Assembly (NCBI GenBank): GCA_039810005.1
Contig: JBDHWD010000005.1
Location: 1 to 64,000, forward strand
DNA from: JAMLIA01 sp039810005
GTDB lineage: Bacteria; Chloroflexota; Chloroflexia; Thermomicrobiales; CFX8
DNA: 64,000 nucleotides
Direction: 5' to 3'
The notes beneath the pieces were generated by a model, which saw only the letters and a program-made list of their open reading frames with translations, was not told the origin of the DNA and made no database searches. Below, piece after piece: positions 9,130-17,184 of the stretch (positions are counted from its first letter, which is position 1; every line of letters starts with the position of its first letter). Position numbers and translations under genes: made by a program.

Positions 9130-9375
9130 ATGCATTCGACAAAAGAGCTGACGAGCGACATGTTCAGCTTGCGAGTCGACGATCGCGAAGTTGGTATTCC
9201 GGAGCTGTTTCCGGGTTTCGATGATCGGGATCGACTGGGGATTGTCGTGCGTGAACCGGGCGGCTCTTTCGGGGCAAGCGTGCTGACGCTGGCAGCGATC
9301 ACGGCGTTCTATTCTGGCACGTCGGATGCATCTGCTCGACCGGGGACGTCCGGTCGAGCGTTATCGGCGCATTGA
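9130..9375 (+). CDS. Small hypothetical protein, possibly truncated
   Basis: A short frame of 81 residues with a good ribosome site (GTGGGGAG before ATG 9130). The first 55 residues look like real protein (ELFPGFDDRDRLGIVVREPG, then GASVLTLAAITAFY). The last 25 are low-complexity and are encoded across a hairpin at 9334-9359. I do not recognise the family. The loss of ordered sequence after the AITAFY stretch suggests a truncated or frameshifted C terminus, but this cannot be proved from one genome. Confidence 0.5.
   Translation: MHSTKELTSDMFSLRVDDREVGIPELFPGFDDRDRLGIVVREPGGSFGASVLTLAAITAFYSGTSDASARPGTSGRALSAH
9334..9359. terminator. Hairpin inside the 3' end of the small ORF
   Basis: GCTCGACCGG and CCGGTCGAGC form a perfect 10-base stem with a 6-base loop, followed by GTTAT. 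The stem resembles an intrinsic terminator, yet it lies within the reading frame that ends at 9375. That fits a gene whose original stop codon has been lost or shifted. Confidence 0.45.
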
Positions 9376-9499
9376 TCTGGAGACGGCGAGGAATCTGCTG
9401 GCGCTTTCGTGACGGTGTGAGAACGAACGAGTTTCGGCGTAGTTCCCGTCGCCGCCGATTGGCTGAGCGACGCCTCCGGGCGTATTCAGAAGAGCTCGC

Positions 9500-10645
9500 G
9501 TGACCGTAGTTACGACATGCAGCGCGTTCGGGTACGGACAGGCGGAAGGTGGGCATTGGAAGAGCGACACGCTGGCAGTGAAGCTTCTGGCGGAGCACGA
9601 ACAGACTGCGCAGGATGTCGCAGAGTCGTTCGCTGAATTCGTGGAGGACGCGCGCGAGTCGCTCGACCTGGCCGTCTATGACATGCGTATCAGCCCTGCG
9701 GTGGCCAGGATCGTCAAGGACGCACTCGCCGCTCGTGCTCGCGCTGATGTCCAGATCCGCATTGCTTACGATGCTGACAAGCCGGAAGTGCCGAACCCTG
9801 CTGACGGAGTTGATCCGGCGGAGCCGGGTACCGGATCGTTTGTCCAGTCACTCGGCTACGCCTGGCGGCGCATCGGCGGTCGAAAGCTGATGCACCACAA
9901 GTACGTCATTCGCGATGCCGGGCACGCCCATGCAATGGTCTGGACTGGTTCGACGAACTTCACCGATGACTCCTGGACGCTTGAAGAGAACAACATCCTG
10001 ACGCTGCGGTCGCAACAGATTGCCGACTGGTACATGCGCAACTTTCGCGAGCTGTGGTCGGATGACAACTTCGAAGGCAGCGGCGACTTTAAGACGCTGT
10101 CGGTCGGTCTCGAGTATGAGAACAAGCCGGCCGACGTTGCGGTCGAGTTCTCACCGGGGCGCGGCGAGGAGATCGACGATCGGATCGCGGAGATAGTCGC
10201 GAGCGCGAGGGACCGGGTCGTGATCTGGAGCATGCTGCTGAACTCGTCGTCGTTGCTGAAGGCGCTGCAGTCAGTGCTGGATGCAGACGCCGTACCGGTA
10301 AGCGGGCTATATGACTGGACGCAGCAGGCGTCGATGCTCGATCAGTGGCAGAGCGTGTCGCAGAACCACTGGAAGATCCCGGCGATCAAGGACGTAGTGC
10401 AGCGGGCCGGACTGGTCGGCAAGATCTCGACGCCCTACAGTCCAACGACACCGCACGACTTCATGCACGCCAAGGTGCTGATCGTCGATCAAACGGTCAT
10501 CACCGGCTCATATAACTTCAGTCGCAGTGCGATGCAGAACGCCGAGAACATCCTGATTATCGACTCCGCGCCGCTGGCGGATACCTACGTTGATTTCGTT
10601 ACGCATCTCACTGAGAAGTATCGCGGTGAATCGCGGCCACTGTAG
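9500..10645 (+). CDS. Phospholipase D-family (PLDc) protein
   Basis: A 381-residue protein with two HKD half-sites, the mark of the phospholipase D/nuclease superfamily. The first is HHKYVIRD (132-139) followed by GSTNFTDDSW. The second is HAKVLIVDQ followed by GSYNFSRSAMQNAEN near residues 325-350. Both contain the His and Lys needed for the covalent phosphohistidine mechanism. There is no signal peptide or membrane segment, so a cytoplasmic nuclease or phosphodiesterase is as likely as a lipase. The GTG at 9500 has only a weak ribosome site. Residues 1-26 look unrelated to the domain, and GTG 9578 is an alternative. Confidence 0.75.
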   Translation: MTVVTTCSAFGYGQAEGGHWKSDTLAVKLLAEHEQTAQDVAESFAEFVEDARESLDLAVYDMRISPAVARIVKDALAARARADVQIRIAYDADKPEVPNPADGVDPAEPGTGSFVQSLGYAWRRIGGRKLMHHKYVIRDAGHAHAMVWTGSTNFTDDSWTLEENNILTLRSQQIADWYMRNFRELWSDDNFEGSGDFKTLSVGLEYENKPADVAVEFSPGRGEEIDDRIAEIVASARDRVVIWSMLLNSSSLLKALQSVLDADAVPVSGLYDWTQQASMLDQWQSVSQNHWKIPAIKDVVQRAGLVGKISTPYSPTTPHDFMHAKVLIVDQTVITGSYNFSRSAMQNAENILIIDSAPLADTYVDFVTHLTEKYRGESRPL

Positions 10646-10666
10646 GCACCGACAGAACAGTCGCGG

Positions 10667-10696
10667 CTGACCATAACAGGGCGCGATTGCTATACT
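10667..10696 (+). promoter_or_regulatory. Predicted sigma-70 promoter of the pheST-his operon
   Basis: CTGACC (10667-10672) and TATACT (10691-10696) are separated by 18 bases, directly ahead of the T-box leader. This puts the RNA start at about 10703. The -10 box is good and the -35 box is partial. Confidence 0.5.
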
Positions 10697-10702
10697 GGAT
10701 GC

Positions 10703-11001
10703 TGATAATTGACGTAGCGTCGATGGAGACGGGTCGCGGAGTTGGACTCCGACAGGGATGCCAGGCCGAATCGACTGAGAGCCGGCTCGGAAGCCCGCCG
10801 CGACATTCACTCCGGAGCTGGACGGTGAACACCCTGACAGGGGCAAAGTAGTCGTCCGCGGTTGCTCACCGTTAGCTGAGCATGCATTGGGTGCGGTCTG
10901 TCCGTACCGGTGCAACTGAGACTGGTTGGCGAGAGCCGCTGGTGAATCAGGGTGGTATCGCGAGATCGCTCTTCGCCCCTGGCGGAGAGCGATCTTTTTT
11001 T
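10703..11001 (+). promoter_or_regulatory. T-box riboswitch leader, phenylalanine (UUC) specifier
   Basis: The leader carries the T-box sequence AGGGTGGTATCGCG at 10949-10962, with the UGGU bulge that reads the tRNA acceptor end. An intrinsic terminator follows: AGATCGCTCT (10963-10972) pairs with AGAGCGATCT (10986-10995), then a run of T. Upstream stem I material includes GAGAGCCGGC. A specifier-like loop holds TTC at 10806-10808 in ATTCACTCCGGAGC. UUC is a phenylalanine codon and the first gene downstream is pheS, so uncharged tRNA-Phe should open the operon by antitermination. The 5' boundary is inferred from the promoter. Confidence 0.9.
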
Positions 11002-11073
11002 GACTGAGTTTGCCGCAGAACGCGGTACCGCTTTGAGGGTTGAGATGCAAACAGGTACGGGAGGGTTTCATTC

Positions 11074-12117
11074 GTGAGCGGGACATTGACGACCTTGCAG
11101 AATGACGCGCTGGCGACGCTTGAAGGCGTGCGGGACGAGGCGGGGCTGGCTGACTGGCACCGTGATGTGCTGGGACGCAAGGGGACGCTGAGCGCCGCGA
11201 TGCGGGAGCTTGGCAGTCTCGACGAAGACGCACGGCGCGAGCGTGGTCGTGAGCTCAACGCGCTCAAGCAGCAGCTGGAGGCGGCGTTCGAGGCGCGGCA
11301 GGACGCGATCAAGGCGGCGGCGCTGAATGAGCGCCTGCGGGCTGAGTCGATCGACGTCACGCTGCCCGGGCGTGAGCCGTTCGTCGGCAACCTGCACCCG
11401 CTGACAGCGATGATCCGCGAGGTGTCAGATGTCTTCGCACACCTCGGATTCCAGACGGTCGAGGGCCCGGAAGTTGAGCTGGCTGAATATTCGTTCGATA
11501 TGCTGAATATCCCCAAGGACCATCCGGCGCGCGATGTCTGGGACACGATCTTCATTGAGTCGGACAACGTCGAGATTACGCTGCGCCCGCATACCTCGCC
11601 GATGCAGATTCGGACAATGATGCAGCAGGAGCCGCCGGTGCGCGTGGTCGTGCCGGGACGCACCTATCGCTACGAGGCGCAGGATGCGACGCACGAGTGG
11701 CATTTCCATCAGGTCGAGGGGCTGGCGGTCGATCGCGGCATCACAATGGCGGACCTGAAGGGCACGCTGGCCGAGTTCGCGCGGCAGATGTTCGGGGCGG
11801 AGCGCAAGGTGCGCTTCCGCTGCGACTTCTTCCCGTTCGTCGAGCCGGGCGTTGACATGTCGATCGACTGCCCGTTCTGCGGCGGCCGTGGCTGCCGCAC
11901 CTGCAAGAACAGCGGCTGGATCGAGCTGCTGGGCGCGGGCATGGTCCACCCGAACGTTCTGAGTAATGTTGGCTACGATCCGAAGGTGTACTCGGGCTGG
12001 GCATTCGGCATGGGCGTCGAGCGGCTGGTGATGCTCAAGTACAACGTGCAGGACATTCGCCTCTTTGCGGCGAACGACCTGCGCTTCCTGGGCCAGTTTG
12101 CACGGGCGCGCCTGTAG
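11074..12117 (+). CDS. pheS: Phenylalanyl-tRNA synthetase alpha subunit
   Basis: This catalytic class II subunit charges tRNA-Phe as an alpha2-beta2 enzyme with PheT. Its 347 residues include an N-terminal coiled coil (about 1-90), the Phe-activating core with LRPHTSPMQIRTM (motif 2 region), VVVPGRTYRYEAQDATHEW and FHQVEGLAVD, and motif 3 SGWAFGMGVERLVMLKY. A CPFCGGRGCRTCKNSGW insert is a possible zinc-binding knuckle, seen in some PheS lineages. The GTG start follows GGGAGGG. Expression is controlled by the T-box leader. pheT follows 65 bases later. Confidence 0.97.
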   Translation: MSGTLTTLQNDALATLEGVRDEAGLADWHRDVLGRKGTLSAAMRELGSLDEDARRERGRELNALKQQLEAAFEARQDAIKAAALNERLRAESIDVTLPGREPFVGNLHPLTAMIREVSDVFAHLGFQTVEGPEVELAEYSFDMLNIPKDHPARDVWDTIFIESDNVEITLRPHTSPMQIRTMMQQEPPVRVVVPGRTYRYEAQDATHEWHFHQVEGLAVDRGITMADLKGTLAEFARQMFGAERKVRFRCDFFPFVEPGVDMSIDCPFCGGRGCRTCKNSGWIELLGAGMVHPNVLSNVGYDPKVYSGWAFGMGVERLVMLKYNVQDIRLFAANDLRFLGQFARARL

Positions 12118-12182
12118 CGCTGTCGTTGTTGACGAGGGTGATGGAACGGCGCAGTGCTTGAGCGCGCCTGGAGGGAAACACG

Positions 12183-14636
12183 ATGCAGGTTCCAGTTCGC
12201 TGGCTCCGTGAATACATTAACGTAGATCTACCGACCGCCGAGATCGCGCGGCGGATGACGATGGCCGGGCTTGAGGCCGAGAGCGTCAGGCAGATTGGCG
12301 CTGAATGGGAGAACGTCTTCGTCGCTGAGGTCGTCGCGGTCGAGCGCCACCCTGACGCGGATCGTCTGGTGCTGGCGACAGTCCACGCCGGGCCGCACCA
12401 GCTCACCGTCGTAACCGGCGCGCCGAACATCGCAGCCGGTCAGCGCGTCGCGCTGGCGCTGGCCGGCGCGCGGCTGATCGACCCGTACGCTGATACGTTG
12501 CAGTACAAGACGCTGAAGCCGAGCAAGATTCGGGGAATCAAGTCGGAAGGCATGGTCTGCTCGGAGAAAGAGCTGGGCATGTCTGAGGAACATGAGGGCA
12601 TCCTCGTGCTGCCGGACGACGCGCCGGTTGGCGTGCCGCTGCAGGAGTATCTGGGTGATGACGTGATCGAGTTCGAGATCACGCCGAACCTGGTGCATGC
12701 GTTCTCGATTGTCGGCATCGCGCGCGAGCTGGCTGCGATTGTCGATACGACGATCACGCCACCCACGCTGGCGGATCTCAGTGCTGTCCCACGTGATGAC
12801 TCGCGGGTCACGATTGACGCGCCCGACCTGTGCGGCCGCTATGCATTTGCGATTATCGAGAACGTGACGATCAGACCCTCGCCGCAGTGGATGCAGCAGC
12901 GGCTTACCCATGCTGGCATGCGACCGGTGAACAACATCGTCGATCTCACGAACTACATCATGATCGAGCTGGGTCAGCCGATGCACGGGTTCGACGCCGA
13001 CAAGGTCACGGATCAGCGCATCATCGTCCGGCGTGCGCAGCAGGGCGAGCAGCTTGAGACGCTTGATCACGTCAAGCGCGAGCTGGACGACGAGATGCTG
13101 GTCATTGCCGACCCACAGGGCGCGGTTGCGCTGGCCGGGGTGATGGGCGGTGTCGAGAGCGAAGTGTCGGATGCCACGACGCGAGTGCTGCTGGAATCGG
13201 CTTCGTTCAGTGACAAGCCGGTGCGGCGTGAAGCTCGCATCCTCAAGCTGCCGTCCGAAGCCGCCTCGCGATTCCAGCGCGGCGTCGATCCGAACCTTGC
13301 CTGGACGGCGTTGGAGCGCTTTGCAGCGCTGCTCAGCGAGATCGATCCCGACGCGAAGCTGACACTCGTGGCGGATGCGTATCCGGTCCCACGGGAACGC
13401 TCGGTGGTGCGGATGCCGTATTCCGAGGTCGAGCGGCTGCTGGGTATGCAAATCCCGCTCGATACGGTCGTGCAGATTCTTGGCCGCCTCGACCTTCAGC
13501 CGGTGGTTGAAGAGGGTGAGGACGGGCCGGTCGTGGTTGTGTCTGCACCGACCTACCGGCGTGACATCAACATCCCGGCGGATGTTGTTGAGGAAGTCAT
13601 CCGCATCTACGGCTACGAGTCGCTTCCGGAGACGCTTCCAACCGGTGGAGCCGTGTCGATCGTGCGCGATCCAGCGCGCCTGACCGACCGCGTTGCGCAG
13701 GATGCGCTCGTTGCGGCCGGTCTGACGCAGGTCATCACCTACTCGATGGTTTCGGACACTGATTTGGTGCATATCTCAGCGGCCGGTGGCGATCTGCCCG
13801 AGGTTCTCGGCGCGTATCCACGACCGGAGTTGGACTTCGTCCGGGCGACGAATCCTCTGCGGGCCGACTGGGAGATCATGCGACCGACATTGCTCCCATC
13901 CTTGCTGCACATCGTTGCGGAAAACCGCAAGTACGTCGAGCGGGTGGCGATCTTTGAGACGGCGCGCACGTATCAGCCACGGGGACGCGATGAGCTGCCG
14001 GAAGAGCCGCGTTCGGTCGCAATTGCGATGAGCGGTGCCCGCGAGCCGGAATCGTGGTATCGCACGGACGAGTCCGATCTGGACTTCTTCGACCTGAAGG
14101 GTGTGGTCGAGTCGCTGGGACGTCGTCTCGGCGCGGGTCAGCTGAAGTGGGTGGCGGTTGACCATCCGTCGATGCAGCCCGGCAGGTCGGCAGCGATCGA
14201 GCTGAACGGCATCCAGATCGGTATTGCCGGTGAGGTGCATCCACTGGTTGCGGAGCGATTCGGAGTGTCGGGTCGGGTCGCGTTCGCTGAAATGGATCTG
14301 ACGCCGTTTGCGGATTCACTGTTGGAAACGTGGAGCGTCGCGACGGTCTCGCGGTTCCAGCCCATCCGCCAGGATTTCGCGGTCGTGGTCGATGAAGAGA
14401 CGGCGGCGGCGTGCGTGCAGCAGGCGATCCTGGATGGCGCGCGGCCGCTGGCGACCGATGCGACGCTGTTCGACATCTACCGTGGCGAGGGCATCGAGGA
14501 CGGCAAGAAGAGCCTGGCATATCGGGTTACTTTCTCTGCGCCGGACCGCCAGCTTGCCGAGCATGAGGTCGAGCGCATCCGCACCCGGATCACGCAGAGC
14601 GTGTCGAAGCGCGTCGGTGGAGTGCTACGCGGGTGA
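12183..14636 (+). CDS. pheT: Phenylalanyl-tRNA synthetase beta subunit
   Basis: The beta subunit has 817 residues, the usual long bacterial form. In order it shows the MQVPVRWLREYI start, a tRNA-binding EMAP/OB domain (VERHPDADRLVLATV to GMVCSEKELGMS, about 40-150), the B3/B4 editing region (MRPVNNIVDLTNYIMIELGQ), B5 (YRRDINIPADVVEEVIRIYG), a catalytic-core-like domain (FVRATNPLRADWEIMRPTLL), and the C-terminal anticodon-binding FDX-ACB domain (ATVSRFQPIRQDFAVVVDEE). ATG 12183 follows GGAGGGAAAC. Its end overlaps the next gene by GTGA. Confidence 0.97.
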   Translation: MQVPVRWLREYINVDLPTAEIARRMTMAGLEAESVRQIGAEWENVFVAEVVAVERHPDADRLVLATVHAGPHQLTVVTGAPNIAAGQRVALALAGARLIDPYADTLQYKTLKPSKIRGIKSEGMVCSEKELGMSEEHEGILVLPDDAPVGVPLQEYLGDDVIEFEITPNLVHAFSIVGIARELAAIVDTTITPPTLADLSAVPRDDSRVTIDAPDLCGRYAFAIIENVTIRPSPQWMQQRLTHAGMRPVNNIVDLTNYIMIELGQPMHGFDADKVTDQRIIVRRAQQGEQLETLDHVKRELDDEMLVIADPQGAVALAGVMGGVESEVSDATTRVLLESASFSDKPVRREARILKLPSEAASRFQRGVDPNLAWTALERFAALLSEIDPDAKLTLVADAYPVPRERSVVRMPYSEVERLLGMQIPLDTVVQILGRLDLQPVVEEGEDGPVVVVSAPTYRRDINIPADVVEEVIRIYGYESLPETLPTGGAVSIVRDPARLTDRVAQDALVAAGLTQVITYSMVSDTDLVHISAAGGDLPEVLGAYPRPELDFVRATNPLRADWEIMRPTLLPSLLHIVAENRKYVERVAIFETARTYQPRGRDELPEEPRSVAIAMSGAREPESWYRTDESDLDFFDLKGVVESLGRRLGAGQLKWVAVDHPSMQPGRSAAIELNGIQIGIAGEVHPLVAERFGVSGRVAFAEMDLTPFADSLLETWSVATVSRFQPIRQDFAVVVDEETAAACVQQAILDGARPLATDATLFDIYRGEGIEDGKKSLAYRVTFSAPDRQLAEHEVERIRTRITQSVSKRVGGVLRG

Positions 14637-16144
14637 GTGACAAGACGTCATCTGCAGCAGATCGTGAGAGCGGCGGACGAGCGAACCGCGGCGCACGGCC
14701 GATCGAGCGCGTGCGGGGCACGCACGACCTGCTGCCCGACGATCGAGCGGTCATCGAGTCGTTGCGCGGCTCGCTCGTGGCCAATGCGAGGCGCCACGGA
14801 TACCGAGAGGTTGAGACACCGGTCGTGGAGGCGACCGAGTTGTTCCTGCGGAAGTCAGGCGGCGAGCGGGTAGCACAGCTTTACGCGTTCAAGCATCGTG
14901 GGCGCGATCTGGCGCTGCGGCCCGAGTTCACCGCGTCAGTCGTTCGGCTGTATGTCGATCGGCTGCAGGCCGAGCCGCTGCCGGTGCGCCTCGCCTACTC
15001 CGGTCCGGTCTTTCGATACGAGAAGCCGCAGGCCGGTCGATCGCGGCAATTCACCGAGTTTGGCTGCGAGCTGATCGGTGCAGCCGGGCCATTGGCTGAT
15101 ACCGAAATCATCAATCTGGCATTAGACGGTCTGCGTCGCGCCGGCGTCGAGAAGATGCACCTTGTGCTTGGCCATATCGGCGTCGTTGTTGGCTACTTAA
15201 GCGCGCTGCAGATCGATCAGCGCGCGCAGGACTGGCTGACATGGAGCATGGAGCGACTCCGCAAGGGGGACGATTCAGCCCACGAGCTGCCGCCACACCT
15301 GGCCCGCTACGAGCGTGTTGAGGAAGATGCCGCCCTGGTCGATGACGGTCTCAATGGGCTGAGCGAGCAGGCGTTGGTCAGCGTGTTACGTCAAGCCGGT
15401 ATCAGCTTTGACGGCGGCATCCGCGATCCAGAGGACATCGCGCGCGGTCTCATGCGCAAGCGTCGGCGGCATCACGATGTCGCAGTGTTGCGCGAGGCGG
15501 CTGAGTTCGTCACGGCACTAACGCGGTTGTCGGGTCCGCCGGCCGAGGTGCTGGAGCCGTTGCGGGAGCTTGTTCGCGGCCACGGGCTGTCGGCCGAGCC
15601 TCTTGCTGAGCTCGAACAGATCATCTCGCTGCTGGAGGCCAACGGGTTCAGCCGCGATGACATCACCATCGATCTGGGCATGGGTCGGGGGCTGCACTAC
15701 TACACCGGCATGCTGTTCGAGATTTACGGCGCAGACGGACACGGCCCGCAACTCTGCGGTGGTGGTCGGTATGACGACCTCGCTCAGGTGCTCGGCGCGC
15801 GCAATGCTGTGCCGGCATGCGGCTTCTCGTACGGTCTGGAGCGCGTGCTGACGTCGGCCGGCGGAGTCAATACAAGGAGCCGGGAACCGGTTGTCGTCGT
15901 TCTGCCCGGCGATGATCCCGGGGCGGGGATGCGGCTAGCGGATGCGTTCCGCGAAGCCGGCTGGATCGCGAAGCTCGACCTGCGCGGCCGGAATATCGCA
16001 GCGACGCGCCGGGCCGCCGAGCGTCAGGGCGCGTCCGTACTGGCCCGGGCGATTGATGGTCGTATCGAAATGACGACACTCGCGGATGGATCGACGCAGA
16101 TTGTTGACGCTGTCCCAGCGCCGACCGAGGAGGGTGCCCGATGA
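14633..16144 (+). CDS. hisZ: Histidyl-tRNA synthetase paralogue: HisZ-like regulatory subunit or divergent HisRS
   Basis: A class II HisRS-fold protein of 503 residues. Motif 1 lies in the RGTHDLLPD region. Motif 2 is FRYEKPQAGRSRQFTEFG with Arg128. A histidine-pocket block, MGRGLHYYTGMLFE (350-363), has His355 where HisRS has Asp in RGLDYYTG. Motif 3 is CGFSYGLERVL. A C-terminal anticodon-domain-like region (about 415-490) is degenerate. Its place directly before hisG, with an ATGA overlap, argues for HisZ, the allosteric partner of short HisG. However, the motifs stay close to true HisRS and the adjacent HisG looks long-form, so a tRNA-charging role remains possible. Confidence 0.7.
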   Translation: MSDKTSSAADRESGGRANRGARPIERVRGTHDLLPDDRAVIESLRGSLVANARRHGYREVETPVVEATELFLRKSGGERVAQLYAFKHRGRDLALRPEFTASVVRLYVDRLQAEPLPVRLAYSGPVFRYEKPQAGRSRQFTEFGCELIGAAGPLADTEIINLALDGLRRAGVEKMHLVLGHIGVVVGYLSALQIDQRAQDWLTWSMERLRKGDDSAHELPPHLARYERVEEDAALVDDGLNGLSEQALVSVLRQAGISFDGGIRDPEDIARGLMRKRRRHHDVAVLREAAEFVTALTRLSGPPAEVLEPLRELVRGHGLSAEPLAELEQIISLLEANGFSRDDITIDLGMGRGLHYYTGMLFEIYGADGHGPQLCGGGRYDDLAQVLGARNAVPACGFSYGLERVLTSAGGVNTRSREPVVVVLPGDDPGAGMRLADAFREAGWIAKLDLRGRNIAATRRAAERQGASVLARAIDGRIEMTTLADGSTQIVDAVPAPTEEGAR

Positions 16145-17184
16145 CGAGCGATACGCTGCGCATCGCGCTCGCCAGTAAGGGCGCGTACGAGACATCGACG
16201 GCCGACTTCCTGGCGAAAGCCGGTCTTGGGTATTGGCGACCAAACCCGCGCCAGTACGTCGGTCGGATGCCGGTCGTGCCGGATGCCGAGGTGCTGTTCC
16301 AGCGGCCGGAGGACATTGTCCATAAGGTGGCTGACGGCAGCGCCGATATTGGCATCACCGGCTACGATCTCGTTGCCGAGCATGCGGCGGAGCATCCTGA
16401 CGTTCACGTCGTCGTACCGGACTTGGGCTTTCGGCGCTGTCAGGTCGTGCTGGCGGTGCCAGAGTCGTGGCTCGACATCACGACAATTGACGATCTTGCC
16501 GAGCTGTCGATTGACCTGAAGCGACAGGGGCAGCCACTACGGGTGGCGACGAAGTTCACCAACCTGGTCAGCGATCACCTCTATCGAAACGGCGTGAACT
16601 ACTTCAGCCTGATCGACGCGCACGGAGCGTTGGAGGCGGCACCAGCGCTCGGCTATGCCGACCTTATCGCCGATCTGACCGAGACCGGTGTGACTTTGCG
16701 CGACAACCACCTGCGTGTGCTCGAGGGCGGCATCGTCCTGCGCGCACAGGCGTGCATGATCGCCAACGCGCGGACGCTCGGCACCGGTCGTCGCATGCAT
16801 CAGGCGCGAACAGTCATTGAGTTGATCGAGGCGAAGCTGCGGTCGCGGACGTTCCGAGTCGTGACTGCCAACATCGTTGGAGCGTCGCCGGAAGAGGTGG
16901 CAGCGCAGGTCATCAGCAACGTTGATCTGGCCGGTGAGACTGGCCCGACGGTGTCGCCGGTCTTCCCGAAGGTCGTGCAGGCTGGTGCAGAACGCTGGTT
17001 CTCGGTGAGCGTGATCGTCCCTGACGACTGCATGCTGGCAACGGTCGATCACCTGCGCTTTTCCGGCGCGCGCGGGATTACAGTGACGACGCCGGACTAC
17101 ATGTTTGATACCGACTCGAACGCATTCGTCGAGCTGGCGGAGGCGGTCGAGCAGCGTGGGAATGAGGCGTACCGCCCATGGTAG
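16141..17184 (+). CDS. hisG: ATP phosphoribosyltransferase
   Basis: Catalyses the first committed step of histidine synthesis, joining ATP and PRPP. The N-terminal fold has LRIALASKGAYETSTADFL, VFQRPEDIVHKVADGSADIG and ITGYDLVAEH. A second domain carries LRVATKFTNLVSDHLY and the PRPP-site region DLTETGVTLRDNHLRVLE. Residues from about 240 (VVTANIVGASPEEVAAQ to DHLRFSGARGITVTTPDYMFD) resemble the C-terminal regulatory HisG_C domain. With 347 residues the protein is longer than short HisG (about 210). It overlaps the flanking genes by 4 and 7 bases. Confidence 0.93.
   Translation: MTSDTLRIALASKGAYETSTADFLAKAGLGYWRPNPRQYVGRMPVVPDAEVLFQRPEDIVHKVADGSADIGITGYDLVAEHAAEHPDVHVVVPDLGFRRCQVVLAVPESWLDITTIDDLAELSIDLKRQGQPLRVATKFTNLVSDHLYRNGVNYFSLIDAHGALEAAPALGYADLIADLTETGVTLRDNHLRVLEGGIVLRAQACMIANARTLGTGRRMHQARTVIELIEAKLRSRTFRVVTANIVGASPEEVAAQVISNVDLAGETGPTVSPVFPKVVQAGAERWFSVSVIVPDDCMLATVDHLRFSGARGITVTTPDYMFDTDSNAFVELAEAVEQRGNEAYRPW

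Noticed and set aside
12228..13772. 514-codon minus-strand frame opposite pheT
   Set aside because: PheT motifs fill the plus strand here. The antisense product is Arg/His/Asp-rich with no domain.
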